Made by a program: the position numbers and the translations under genes. Of a stretch of DNA of 52,616 bases, positions 1-7,875 are shown piece by piece (position 1 is the first letter of the stretch; each line of letters starts with the position of its first letter). The DNA is from Agromyces cavernae (GTDB taxonomy: Bacteria > Actinomycetota > Actinomycetes > Actinomycetales > Microbacteriaceae). Below the pieces are notes generated by a model that was not told where the DNA came from, did no database searches, and saw only the letters and a list, made by a program, of their open reading frames with translations. The stretch is taken from assembly GCF_021044935.1 (NCBI RefSeq), contig NZ_JAJNMP010000006.1:1-52616 (forward strand), written 5' to 3'.

Positions 1-99
1 GGTGCTGGCGCCGCGGCCGGCGCCTGACCAGCCACGGCTGCCGGGAGTGACCGGAGTCACGTCCTTCTGCTGAGGCGTGACGCCACGGTTGCCGTGCTT
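1..99. repeat. Terminal direct repeat, copy 1 (assembly overlap of a circle)
   Basis: These 99 bases are identical, in the same orientation, to 52518-52616. An exact end-to-end overlap of this size is what an assembler leaves when it cuts a circular molecule. The VirB4-like reading frame runs through it without a break, which supports circularity. One copy should be dropped, leaving 52,517 bp. Confidence 0.95.
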
Positions 100-114
100 C
101 GCTTTCTTGCCCAT
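1..114 (-). CDS. 5' end of the VirB4-like transfer ATPase (continues at 52517 on the circle)
   Basis: An ATG at 114-112 opens MGKKAKHGNRGVTPQQKD and then joins in frame the long minus-strand frame that enters from the other end of the window. Joined across the circle the gene runs from 114 through 1 to 51096 and encodes 511 residues. Bases 1-99 are the same DNA as 52518-52616, so only 100-114 add new sequence, five codons. The SCO6880-family gene upstream stops at 126, 11 bases before this start, as expected inside an operon. The function is described at the main entry (51096-52616). Confidence 0.9.
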   Translation of the reverse strand, partial: MGKKAKHGNRGVTPQQKDVTPVTPGSRGWSGAGRGAST

Positions 115-125
115 CGTCGTCGTCC

Positions 126-1628
126 TTACTTGGTCGCGGAAGGGATGGCCAGGTGCTTGGAGAGCACGAGGCCGAGAGGGAGGGCGGCGGCGAACGCCGA
201 GTCCTGCGAGCCGTAGACCGGCCGCAGACGGATGCGAGCGGTGGGGCCGAGGTTCGCGATCGCCGCGCGAGCTCGAGGGAGCATTTCGAGGTCGGTGACC
301 GTCGCGGTGACCAGCATCCCGAAGTTCACGAGTCCGGCGCCGCGCGCCTCCTCGGCGGCGGTCGCCCGCGCCTGCGCAAGCGAAAGGGAGTCGCGGGCCA
401 TGCCGCGACGACTCCCCGACGTCGCCATGAAGCTGGCCGCGTTCACGTCCGCGTCGACCATGCCCGCGGCGCGGGCGGCGTCGATCGGCTTGTAGAGCAG
501 GGTCACACGCTTGCGGGCGATGTCCGAGTGCGGGGCGATCAGTCGAGACAGGACGCTCGACTGGACCGTTCCGCGAGGAGCCTGGGTCATCGCGTAGGTG
601 ACCGAATACGCCGAGTCGTGGCGGTAGCCATCCCAGTCCGCCTGAGCGGCAGTCGGGCCGACGTCGACCCAGCGCTCTTCGGGGATCTCGCCCTGCGAAC
701 GTGCTTGGTCGTACCAGACCGAGGCATCCGGGTCGTAGGCGACTCGGATGAACTCGCACAGCTCCTGCGCGGCGACGGGGCGGGCTGCGCCAGCCCCCGT
801 CGACTGCAGCGAGGAGGTCATGCCCGGAATGCGGGCCGCGAGGTTCAGGCCCATCTCGTGCGGAGTGAGCGGCTTCGCGCCCTGATGCGGCACAGCCGAG
901 AACGTGATGGTGACGTAGGCCTTCATCGTGGACGACCCAGCCGGGTACGTTGCCACGGTCTCCTGCAGCATCGCCCGGGCGAACGCCGGGGCGTTCGGGT
1001 CGATGTTGCCAGCGACCTCCATCTGCAGGCGTGTGCCCGAGTCAGGTGCAGTCTCGATCGTGACGGCACCGGCCTCGACGCCGGGCTCGTCGCCGAGGTT
1101 GGCGAGCCAGTGGCCCCACTGAGCGACCCATGCGTCGATCTGCTCCTGGTCGACGAGCGCCGAGCCGTCGGGCTCAGTAGCGAGCACGACGGTGTACGTC
1201 TTCGCCCACGGGGCGTAGACGAGAGCAAACGGCCGGTTGTACGAATCGAGGTGTTCGCTGAGCTTGGTACCCGCGGCGATGCCGGGGAGCTGGGTGGTTC
1301 CCCAGTCCGTGCGCCCGAGAGGGCCGCTGCGGTACAGGTTCGCGCCGCTCGATCGCGCGGCGTGGAAGCCGGCGCGGGCACCCGCTCGCTGGATCGCGTT
1401 GCGGCCGTCGGCGTCTCGGACGGTCGTCAAGGCGATCGCGAGTGCGAGCACCGCCAGGCCGATCACTGCGGCCCAGATGCCGAGGGCGAACGTGAGAATG
1501 ACGATGAAGACGAGTGCTCCGAAGAGCGCCATCGTGCCCGTCTGGCCGAGGCCCAAGAGTCCGGGCGACTTCGGTTCACGCCAGTTGCCGTACGTGCGCG
1601 GCTCCCGGTGCGTGTCAGCGGCTACCAT
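126..1628 (-). CDS. SCO6880-family conjugation protein (PrgI-like, membrane anchored)
   Basis: 500 residues. After a short cytoplasmic N terminus, a hydrophobic hairpin at about residues 33-70 (ALFGALVFIVILTFALGIWA onward) anchors a large soluble domain. Such proteins accompany the VirB4-like ATPase in actinobacterial type IV secretion clusters, and the next gene here is exactly that ATPase. I recognise the family from its layout and neighbours; its molecular role is not well defined, and it probably couples the channel base to the ATPase. The ATG at 1628 is preferred over a TTG at 1634 because AAGGA lies about 7 bases before it. The gene overlaps the end of the VirB6-like gene by 14 bases, which suggests translational coupling. 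Confidence 0.8.
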   Translation of the reverse strand: MVAADTHREPRTYGNWREPKSPGLLGLGQTGTMALFGALVFIVILTFALGIWAAVIGLAVLALAIALTTVRDADGRNAIQRAGARAGFHAARSSGANLYRSGPLGRTDWGTTQLPGIAAGTKLSEHLDSYNRPFALVYAPWAKTYTVVLATEPDGSALVDQEQIDAWVAQWGHWLANLGDEPGVEAGAVTIETAPDSGTRLQMEVAGNIDPNAPAFARAMLQETVATYPAGSSTMKAYVTITFSAVPHQGAKPLTPHEMGLNLAARIPGMTSSLQSTGAGAARPVAAQELCEFIRVAYDPDASVWYDQARSQGEIPEERWVDVGPTAAQADWDGYRHDSAYSVTYAMTQAPRGTVQSSVLSRLIAPHSDIARKRVTLLYKPIDAARAAGMVDADVNAASFMATSGSRRGMARDSLSLAQARATAAEEARGAGLVNFGMLVTATVTDLEMLPRARAAIANLGPTARIRLRPVYGSQDSAFAAALPLGLVLSKHLAIPSATK

Positions 1629-3180
1629 CTGCAATTCCTTCCCCAGTTGACTGCTCGCCGAGGCCGCGCGCTGCGTTCGCAGCCGCCTGCCCGGCGCCCT
1701 TTGCTACGTCCATAGCCGCGCCTGCTGCGGCGCCCCACGGGCCTGCAGCGGCTCCCGCTGCTGCGCCACCGCCTGCAGCGGCTCCCGCTCCGGCTCCTGC
1801 GCCGGCTCCCGCGCCGGCACCGGCTCCCGCTCCGGCTCCACCAGTCGGCGCAGCGGCCGGCGATGAGGTCGCGGCGCTCGAGCTGGAGCCAGTCGGACCT
1901 TCCGGCCCGCTCTTGCCCGCCGATCCGCTTCCGCCGCCGCCGAAGCCGCCGCCCGTGCCCATCTTTCCGAGCGCCGCGGCGCCGGTCGGGAGGGCTGCCA
2001 TCGCGGCCCCGGCCATCGCTGCCCCACCGGCACCTGCTGCCATCGCCCCGACGAGCGGGGTGACGAAGCGCAGCAGGGCGGGCATCGCGAAGAGCGCGAT
2101 GACCATGAGCATCAGGCCAGTGAGTACCGCCAGCAGGCCGGTGCCGTCGTCTTGCCAGATGTCGGCACCGACGAGCTGGAATGCTGCGGCGTAGACGATC
2201 GCCGCGGCCGGCTTGTAGAGGATGAACGCGATCAGCCACGCGACGCACTTCTTGAACCAGCTCCTGCCCATCTCCGTGTTCGTTGCAGAGGCCGCAACGG
2301 GGAGGATTCCCGTGAGGAGGACGAGCATCCCGCCACGGGCAACCATGAGCACGATCTGGAACGCCGTCGCGAGGATCGCGATCAGCCCCAGGATGATGAT
2401 TAGCAGTGAGCCGAGCCCGCCCGTCGCGGGGTTGGTGGTCAGCGCGAGCAGCGTCGCGATGTTCTGACCGAAGCAGGTGCCATCATCCTCTGCGATGTTG
2501 CACTGGAGAGAGCCCTCCAGAATCCAGAACGAGAACGCATCTGCCGCGGCGACGAGGACGCTCACGATCGTCACGCCGCTACCGGCCACGACGATCAGCG
2601 TGATCAGGCTCTTGAGCAGCTCCTTACCGGGCTCCGCTCGCTGCTCCCAGATCAGCCGGATCGCGCCGACGATCACGGACACCCCAGCGAGCACCAGCAT
2701 GTACCACCACAGCGACGACTGCAGGAAGAGCACCGTTCCCCCTGCACCCTGCGGCCCTTGCGGAAGGAGCTGGCCGACGAGGCCGAATCCCGCACCCAGC
2801 AGGATGATGCCGGTGATGATCCAGCCGGTCTTGCCGAGCGTGACCATGCCGTCACCGCGGCCCATTCGGAACATCATGTGGATCGCAAGACCGATCACCG
2901 CGAGGACTGCGACGGCGTAGCCGATCCACATCATCCAGCCCATCGCTTCGGCGATACCAGCGGATCCGGGAGGGGGCGAGCCTGCCGCGATCGCGGTCGA
3001 CTCGGACCCTGAACCACGGAGGTCAGGCGTGCCGATGTTCACCCACATCGTGCCGAGCGTCGCGACGCTCTGGCCGAATGCTTCGAGCACCGCATTCGCA
3101 AAGTTCGCGATCGCATCACCGATCGTGCTCTTTGCGAATTCCTCCATCCCGCACTTGAAGTCGAGAACACCGCACGCCAT
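1615..3180 (-). CDS. VirB6/TrbL-like polytopic membrane protein of the transfer channel
   Basis: 521 residues. The central part has several hydrophobic segments (for example WMMWIGYAVAVLAVIGLAIH near 85 and GSLLIIILGLIAILATAFQI near 255), matching TrbL/VirB6 inner-membrane channel proteins. The last 130 or so residues are a low-complexity Gly/Ala/Pro/Ser tail with a run of GA dipeptides, presumably cytoplasmic and disordered. The start at 3180 lies 3 bases after the stop of the VirB8-like gene and has GGGGAG upstream. The assignment rests on topology and operon position; the sequence itself is poorly conserved in this family. Confidence 0.75.
   Translation of the reverse strand: MACGVLDFKCGMEEFAKSTIGDAIANFANAVLEAFGQSVATLGTMWVNIGTPDLRGSGSESTAIAAGSPPPGSAGIAEAMGWMMWIGYAVAVLAVIGLAIHMMFRMGRGDGMVTLGKTGWIITGIILLGAGFGLVGQLLPQGPQGAGGTVLFLQSSLWWYMLVLAGVSVIVGAIRLIWEQRAEPGKELLKSLITLIVVAGSGVTIVSVLVAAADAFSFWILEGSLQCNIAEDDGTCFGQNIATLLALTTNPATGGLGSLLIIILGLIAILATAFQIVLMVARGGMLVLLTGILPVAASATNTEMGRSWFKKCVAWLIAFILYKPAAAIVYAAAFQLVGADIWQDDGTGLLAVLTGLMLMVIALFAMPALLRFVTPLVGAMAAGAGGAAMAGAAMAALPTGAAALGKMGTGGGFGGGGSGSAGKSGPEGPTGSSSSAATSSPAAAPTGGAGAGAGAGAGAGAGAGAGAAAGGGAAAGAAAGPWGAAAGAAMDVAKGAGQAAANAARGLGEQSTGEGIADGSR
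1785..1842. repeat. GC-rich 6-bp tandem repeat encoding a Gly-Ala run
   Basis: A degenerate hexamer array (GGCTCC/GCTCCC/GCGCCG variants on the plus strand) codes on the minus strand for about ten GA dipeptides in the VirB6-like tail. Because the unit is two codons, copy-number change keeps the frame and would only alter tail length. Confidence 0.7.
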
Positions 3181-3183
3181 GAC

Positions 3184-3909
3184 TCACGCTCCCCAGTTGA
3201 TGTATCCGGCGACGTCGGGGACGGTTGCCATGTCCAGCGGCGTCTGTGTGTCCGCGCTGAGCTTCCAGTCCCCGTCCTGCCAGACGAGTTCGTACACGGC
3301 CGAGAGCGTCACGGCGGTGCCGTTTGCGCTCCCCTTGACCGCAAGATCAATCCGCGCCGTTGCGCCGTCGTAGGCGAGAACGCGGAAGCCGGCGATGTCG
3401 ATGCGGGTGCCCGCATCACCGCTCGGCGTGCCGAGCTGGGTGAGCAGTTCATCGCGGTACTGGCCCTGCCCGAGTGCCTGCTCAGCCCATTCGGTGCCCG
3501 TGCCACCATCGCTGCCCTGGGCGATCGCGTTGGCTGCCATGAACAGGGCGCCGGTCGGCGAGTGTTCGAAGCACGATCGGATGCCCGTGCTCGAGGTGAC
3601 GCCGGGGCCGGCCGTCGAGGAGGTCGGGTAGGCCGTCGTCCCTTGGAATGCCCATTCGGCTTCCGGCGCGCTCGAGAGCGTGCCGGACAGCTCGATGCTG
3701 CCGATTCCGCACACGCTCTCGTCCGCGGCGTCGGCCGTCGCGGTGGGCGGGGTCGAAGGCGACGCCACCGGCTCGTCCATCGAGCCGTTGCCCGCCGCGG
3801 TGGTGATCGCCAGCACGACGCCGGCGATCACCAGGACCCCGACGACGACGGCAGCGATGATGAAGCCAGGCCGGCCCCATACGCTCCGCTCGTTGTCTTG
3901 AGTAGCCAT
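3184..3909 (-). CDS. Bitopic VirB8/TcpC-like transfer protein
   Basis: 241 residues. A short basic N terminus is followed by one transmembrane helix (FIIAAVVVGVLVIAGVVLAI, about residues 15-36), a Ser/Thr/Pro-rich linker, and an external domain. That domain ends in a strand-rich stretch (ALFMAANAIAQ ... YELVWQDGDWKLSADTQTP) typical of NTF2-like folds. VirB8 and TcpC have this single-helix plus NTF2-like layout and bridge the channel in the membrane; the position between VirB2-like and VirB6-like genes agrees. The ATG at 3909 was chosen because the longer upstream frame overlaps the previous gene; GGGGG lies about 10 bases before it. The VirB8 role is inferred from architecture only. Confidence 0.65.
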   Translation of the reverse strand: MATQDNERSVWGRPGFIIAAVVVGVLVIAGVVLAITTAAGNGSMDEPVASPSTPPTATADAADESVCGIGSIELSGTLSSAPEAEWAFQGTTAYPTSSTAGPGVTSSTGIRSCFEHSPTGALFMAANAIAQGSDGGTGTEWAEQALGQGQYRDELLTQLGTPSGDAGTRIDIAGFRVLAYDGATARIDLAVKGSANGTAVTLSAVYELVWQDGDWKLSADTQTPLDMATVPDVAGYINWGA

Positions 3910-3917
3910 GGGTTTGG

Positions 3918-4202
3918 TCAGCCCCCCATGAGGAGGCCGACGAGACCCGTCGACGCCGCGATCACGATGACAGCGAGGATCGGTCGCCCGATCCGCATGA
4001 GGGCGTCCTGCATGCCCTCGCCGCGGTTCGTGGCGAACATGATCATGATCGCGCCGATGATCAGTGCAGCGATCGCGGCGAAGAAGCCGACCCACTTGAG
4101 CCAGCCCATGATCGTGATGAGCCCGTCAGTGCCGGGCGGCTGCACCGGCGCCGGGTCAGGCAGGTCTGCGGCGAGGGTGATGAGGGAGTGAATGACCTCC
4201 AT
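3918..4202 (-). CDS. VirB2/TrbC-like small two-helix membrane protein
   Basis: 94 residues. A short N terminus rich in Pro precedes two hydrophobic helices (about 30-55, WVGFFAAIAALIIGAIMIMF, and 72-92) separated by a small polar loop with RGEGMQDALMRIG. Size, two helices and place in the cluster fit the VirB2/TrbC pilin-type subunits. It lacks an obvious cleavable signal peptide, so a structural membrane subunit rather than a processed pilin is possible. AAAGGA lies before the ATG at 4202. Confidence 0.6.
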   Translation of the reverse strand: MEVIHSLITLAADLPDPAPVQPPGTDGLITIMGWLKWVGFFAAIAALIIGAIMIMFATNRGEGMQDALMRIGRPILAVIVIAASTGLVGLLMGG

Positions 4203-4241
4203 CAGGTTTCCTTTCGGTAGGCGGCGCCAAGCGGCACCGGG

Positions 4242-4838
4242 TTATCGGAGATTTGCGCGGAGGTCGTCAACAAGCTGTCGAACGTCGCGCGGAGCGTCGG
4301 GGAGACTGAACGAGCCTCCCAGACGCCACGACTCAATCCAGGGAACCGTCCACAACCGGGGCACTCCCCCGCCGACAAGCTGCACGAGCTCGCGCAGCGG
4401 CTTCGGAAGCCTCCCCGGCGCGTCAGCCACGACGACGAGGCCGAGCACATCTGCGAACGGGACCATCCCGGCCGCCCACTGCTGCGCCGCAGCCTGGGCG
4501 GATCGCAGGCCGCTCACATTCGAGCGACACACGAGCACGACCCTCGAGCGGAGGGTCGAGCTGGGCACCTGCGGCCACCCGTGGCTGGCCGCAGCCCATC
4601 CGGGCACGAGGCCCGCGAGAGAGGTCTCGCCGGCCCCGCCGTGGGTACCCACCCACCACAGCTCCGATGACATCGGGTGCTGAAGGGTCGGGAGCTGATC
4701 GACGCGATCAGGCACGGGAATCCCGTGCTGCGGTGCGATCGGTCCTGAAAGCGTAGGGACATCTGGACTGGGGTTCTGAGTTTCAGGGGCGGGCGTGAAC
4801 GCCGGCCGGGAAACCCAAGGGTTCATCGGGTCGGTCAT
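4242..4838 (-). CDS. DUF6668-like protein with a degenerate P-loop, first gene of the transfer operon
   Basis: 198 residues. A Pro-rich N-terminal third is followed by a ParA/MinD-like core that begins at about residue 60 with WWVGTHGGAGETSLAGLVPG. In ParA-type ATPases this motif is KGGxGKT; here the catalytic Lys is Glu (GGAGETS), so nucleotide hydrolysis is doubtful. The pattern resembles the DUF6668 family that I recall next to actinobacterial transfer genes. It is probably a regulatory or scaffold protein rather than an active ATPase. It is the promoter-proximal gene of the minus-strand operon and has GAGGGG before the ATG. Confidence 0.65.
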   Translation of the reverse strand: MTDPMNPWVSRPAFTPAPETQNPSPDVPTLSGPIAPQHGIPVPDRVDQLPTLQHPMSSELWWVGTHGGAGETSLAGLVPGWAAASHGWPQVPSSTLRSRVVLVCRSNVSGLRSAQAAAQQWAAGMVPFADVLGLVVVADAPGRLPKPLRELVQLVGGGVPRLWTVPWIESWRLGGSFSLPDAPRDVRQLVDDLRANLR

Positions 4839-5005
4839 GACTGCATCCCCTCAATAATGAGTGACGTCCTAGAAATACGCGGCTGTTGACTTCCGCATCC
4901 ACCAGGGAGGTACATAATGCTAAATCGTACTATATCTTTCGATATTTCACTACAGCCTAGAAATAGTTATACAATGTCGCCATGTGGATCAGTGGGAGGC
5001 CTCTC
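4839..5005. promoter_or_regulatory. Divergent promoter/operator region between the two transfer operons
   Basis: This AT-rich 167-bp gap, unusual in such GC-rich DNA, feeds the channel operon to the left and the regulator operon to the right. It carries a direct repeat CCTAGAAATA at 4868-4877 and 4956-4965, a perfect inverted repeat ATATC-TTTC-GATAT at 4932-4945, and promoter-like boxes (TTGACT near 4886, TACATAAT near 4911, TATACAAT near 4969). The excisionase-like protein encoded next to it is a natural candidate to bind here; that is inference. Confidence 0.6.
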
Positions 5006-5233
5006 GTGACGTCACACCTTGACGCCCTCTTTGAAGGCCTGCCCGAGACGCTCACCCCTGGTGAGGTCGCAGACGTTCTGAGGATGACGAAGCCAGCCGT
5101 CTACAAATGGCTCAGCGCGGGAACCATCCCCGGCTACAAGCTCGGCGGCTCGTGGTTCGTCGTCCGCGACGAGCTGAAAGCCTCACTCGAGCAGGGCTCG
5201 AACCAGCCACAGACAGACACGAGAGAAGGCTGA
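5006..5233 (+). CDS. Excisionase/MerR-type helix-turn-helix regulator
   Basis: 75 residues. The core ETLTPGEVADVLRMTKPAVY followed by KWLSAGTIPGYKLGG is a clear winged-HTH of the excisionase (HTH_17) type. GTG at 5006 is preferred to an ATG at 4982 because a strong GGGAGG (4994-4999) sits 6 bases before the GTG, inside the longer frame. The stop overlaps the start of the lipoprotein gene (TGATG). It probably regulates the divergent transfer promoters; excision of an integrated element is unlikely because no tyrosine integrase is present. Confidence 0.8.
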   Translation: MTSHLDALFEGLPETLTPGEVADVLRMTKPAVYKWLSAGTIPGYKLGGSWFVVRDELKASLEQGSNQPQTDTREG

Positions 5234-5790
5234 TGAAGGCGCAGAGCACCCTTTGTGTCGCGGCCGCGCTCGTCGCGGTCGGCGCCCTGTCGGCGTGCGC
5301 GTCTACTCCTGGCGGCTCCCCCGCCTCGAGTTCACCGCCCGCGCCGAGCAGCGCCGCGGTCCTGCCGACAGACCTCGATAAGTTCGCCACCCCCGTCCCA
5401 GACGGCACGATCGATGCCGACACCGGCGAGGAAGTCGTGCAGGAGGCTGTCGCGACGTGGACCGACGCTGACCGCGCCTCTGTTCGGGATGCTGCCGAGA
5501 CAGTCATGGCTGCCTTCGCACGTCCAGACATGGCGCAGGAGGCTTGGTGGTCCGAGCTCGCGCCGATGCTGAGCCAGCAGGCCACCCAGGACTACGCCTA
5601 CGTTCAGCCGGCCGCGGTGCCCGCTCGCAAGGTCACAGGCTCCGCGGAACTGGTGGACGACACGAGCGCGTATGTGGCCACCGTGGCCGTCCCCACGGAC
5701 GTCGGGACGTACACCGTGATCCTCAGCCGCACGACCGGCTCTGAGCCGTGGAAAGCCGAGCGCATCACTCCGCCTGAAGGGATCAACTGA
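5233..5790 (+). CDS. Transfer-associated lipoprotein with NTF2-like C-terminal domain
   Basis: 185 residues. The N terminus is a lipoprotein signal (hydrophobic stretch then LSAC lipobox, Cys about residue 20), so the protein should be exported and lipidated on the outer face of the membrane. A Ser/Pro linker follows, then a domain with SVRDAAETVMAAFARP and strands ending WKAERITPPEG, resembling the NTF2-like domains of actinobacterial transfer lipoproteins. The ATG overlaps the regulator stop, and the wall hydrolase starts 3 bases after its stop, so the three are one operon. Confidence 0.75.
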   Translation: MKAQSTLCVAAALVAVGALSACASTPGGSPASSSPPAPSSAAVLPTDLDKFATPVPDGTIDADTGEEVVQEAVATWTDADRASVRDAAETVMAAFARPDMAQEAWWSELAPMLSQQATQDYAYVQPAAVPARKVTGSAELVDDTSAYVATVAVPTDVGTYTVILSRTTGSEPWKAERITPPEGIN

Positions 5791-5793
5791 CGA

Positions 5794-6846
5794 ATGGACA
5801 AGAAAGCAGGCGGCTGGATCGCGATCGCTGCAGTGCCCGTCGTGGTGTTCACCACGGCCTTCAGCATCCTGCTTTTTGGTTCGGCCGCATCCGCGACCTG
5901 CAACCCCGAGAGCGGCCCGTCGTCGAGCGTAAGCATCGACCCGAAGGCCGTTCCTGACACGACGATCTCGGGCTACGGCCACGAACAGCTCGTCAACGCC
6001 GCGTACATCATTCAGGCCGGGAAAGACCTCGGCCTGAGCGTGCGCGACCAGACCATCGGCGTTATGACGTCGATGGGCGAATCGTCCCTCATCGTGCTCG
6101 ATCGCGGCGATTCCGCTGGCCCAGACAGCCGCGGGCTCTTCCAGCAGCGCGGGAACGGCGCGTGGGGCTCGTATGACGACCGCATGAACCCGTACATCAG
6201 CTCGACGAACTTCTTCAAGAAGCTCGCGACGATCGAGGATCGCGACTCGCTCGCGCCGACGATCGTCGCGCACCGCGTGCAGGTGAACGCCGACCCCTAC
6301 CACTACGAGAAGTTCTGGGACTCGGCTGTCGCCGTCGTCGAAGGCCTCTCAGGCATTGACACCGGCCTCCAGGGCGGCAACGGCAACAAAGTCTGCTCGA
6401 ACGGGGCGCTCCTGCCCGGCGAGGTCAGCGCGTCCGGCTGGGCGATGCCCGGCACGGGGCCGATCACCGATCCATTCGGCATGCGTCTTCACCCGACCGA
6501 AGGCGTTTGGCGACTCCACCGCGGCACCGACCTGCAGGCCGGCGGCTGCGATGGCCCAATCTGGGCCGCGCAGGATGGCGTCGTCAGCCGAGTCGGATTC
6601 GATTCCGCTGGGAACGGCACCATCACCGTCGACCACGGCGGCGGCGTGCAGACTTCGTACCTGCACATGTACGGGTCGGGATTCCTCGTGCGAGCCGGAG
6701 ACAAGGTAGAGGCCGGGCAGCAGATCGCCCGCACCGGATCCAGCGGGCAATCCACCGGCTGCCACCTGCACTTCGTAGTCAACATCAACGGCAACGCCGT
6801 CGACCCCGTGCCCTTCATGGCCGAGGTCGGCGTGAAGCTTGGATAG
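5794..6846 (+). CDS. Cell-wall hydrolase: lysozyme-like domain plus M23 metallopeptidase (VirB1-like role)
   Basis: 350 residues. An N-terminal membrane anchor or signal (about 8-32) leads to a lysozyme/transglycosylase-like region (about 55-185; MTSMGESSLIVLDRGD with a candidate catalytic Glu, SRGLFQQR). A C-terminal M23 endopeptidase domain (about 215-345) shows the zinc ligands in LHRGTDL (HxxxD) and CHLHF (HxH). Two activities cutting glycan and peptide bonds in one exported protein would open the wall for the transfer channel, as VirB1 and TcpG-type proteins do. It belongs to the operon that starts at 5006. Confidence 0.9.
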   Translation: MDKKAGGWIAIAAVPVVVFTTAFSILLFGSAASATCNPESGPSSSVSIDPKAVPDTTISGYGHEQLVNAAYIIQAGKDLGLSVRDQTIGVMTSMGESSLIVLDRGDSAGPDSRGLFQQRGNGAWGSYDDRMNPYISSTNFFKKLATIEDRDSLAPTIVAHRVQVNADPYHYEKFWDSAVAVVEGLSGIDTGLQGGNGNKVCSNGALLPGEVSASGWAMPGTGPITDPFGMRLHPTEGVWRLHRGTDLQAGGCDGPIWAAQDGVVSRVGFDSAGNGTITVDHGGGVQTSYLHMYGSGFLVRAGDKVEAGQQIARTGSSGQSTGCHLHFVVNINGNAVDPVPFMAEVGVKLG

Positions 6847-6859
6847 AAGGGGACATCCA

Positions 6860-7810
6860 ATGACTGAGCACGTTTCCGACTGGCCGCGCGTGAGCGCGGT
6901 CGTGCACCCGGATGCCACGGGGGAACTCACGACCAACGGCATCAGCCGGGCCTGTGCAGCGGAATCAATCGACGCGCTGCGCGTCGGCATGATCGCAGAC
7001 GTCGCAGCACTCGCGGCCACCATGCGCCGCCCCGTCCGGATGGACGTGGTTGAGGGCCCTGCCAATTGGCGTCTCGCCGTCCGCCCGAACGGCGTCGTGC
7101 ACGAAGTCGCCGCTGACGGCACGATCCCGCCAACTGACGGCCTACTCGTCCAGCAGGGATACTGCCGCGCCTGCCGGCAGCCCCAGCCCGTCACTGCGAC
7201 GAGCTGCGGCGCATGTGGCGCCGAGGCCCCCTTGCGCGTCGTCGTCGCGCCGCACACCGTTCATGTCGCCCAGGTACCCGTGCTCGGCGGGCAGGCCATC
7301 ACGGCCGCCGCGATCGTCGCAGAGGCGAGCACCGAACTCCCCGTCGCTCCCCCGCGTCTGCGGGCGCCGCTGGCGCAGCTCGAAACCGTCGCCATCGCAC
7401 CGGGCCTCACGCCCCGAGAAGCGATCAAGGCGCAGGCGGCAGCACGGATCGTCCCGATCCAGCCGCTGCCCACTCCGATCCGCGATGCTGCGCCGCGCCT
7501 TCGAGTCCGCGTCGGCGAGGACCAGGAGCGCATCGTGCCTGCATCGATCGCGCTCGGCAGGAATCCTCGAGTCGAAGATGAACGGACTCCCGTCGTGATC
7601 GAAAGCCCGGAGCAGACGCTCTCGCGCACGCACGCGCTCGTCGACGTCGACGAGGCCGGCCAGATCGTCGTCACCGACAACAACGCCGCCAACGGCGTCA
7701 TCATCCAGGGGACGGGCGCCGCGCTCGAACCCGGCACCCCGACGGTGATCGCCGAGGGGGAAGCGCTCCTAATGGGCGACGTCACGCTCACGATCGAGAT
7801 TGCCGCTTAG
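6860..7810 (+). CDS. FHA-domain protein with a CxxC zinc-ribbon-like motif
   Basis: 316 residues. A zinc-ribbon-like segment (CRACRQPQ ... CGACG, about residues 95-115) lies in the middle. The C-terminal 90 residues form an FHA domain with the signature pieces IALGRNP, SRTHALVDVD and DNNAANGVII, including the conserved Gly-Arg, Ser-x-x-His and Asn-Gly. FHA domains bind phosphothreonine, so the protein may link a host Ser/Thr kinase to transfer. The first ATG after the hydrolase stop (6860) has AAGGGG before it. Last gene of the plus-strand operon. Confidence 0.8.
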   Translation: MTEHVSDWPRVSAVVHPDATGELTTNGISRACAAESIDALRVGMIADVAALAATMRRPVRMDVVEGPANWRLAVRPNGVVHEVAADGTIPPTDGLLVQQGYCRACRQPQPVTATSCGACGAEAPLRVVVAPHTVHVAQVPVLGGQAITAAAIVAEASTELPVAPPRLRAPLAQLETVAIAPGLTPREAIKAQAAARIVPIQPLPTPIRDAAPRLRVRVGEDQERIVPASIALGRNPRVEDERTPVVIESPEQTLSRTHALVDVDEAGQIVVTDNNAANGVIIQGTGAALEPGTPTVIAEGEALLMGDVTLTIEIAA

Positions 7811-7844
7811 CGATCGTCGTACGGCGGCGGCGTGTCGGAGGGTC

Positions 7845-7866
7845 TTAACCCTATGGTCAGGGTTAA
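7845..7866. promoter_or_regulatory. Perfect 8-bp inverted repeat, operator-like, upstream of the rep region
   Basis: TTAACCCT at 7845-7852 and AGGGTTAA at 7859-7866 form perfect arms around six bases. It ends 9 bases before the ATG of the small DNA-binding-type protein. Position and symmetry suggest an operator for autoregulation or control of replication; no U-tract follows, so a terminator for the FHA operon is less likely. Confidence 0.6.
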
Positions 7867-7875
7867 GTGTTCCCT

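Noticed and set aside
153..1715. A 520-codon plus-strand frame opposite the SCO6880-family gene
   Set aside because: Arg/Gly/Ala/Val-rich shadow sequence; the minus strand has the real protein with coupled operon neighbours.
5006..5233. Excisionase-like gene as evidence for an integrated element (ICE)
   Set aside because: The DNA is circular, has its own Rep and Par genes, and carries no tyrosine integrase or attachment site that I can see.
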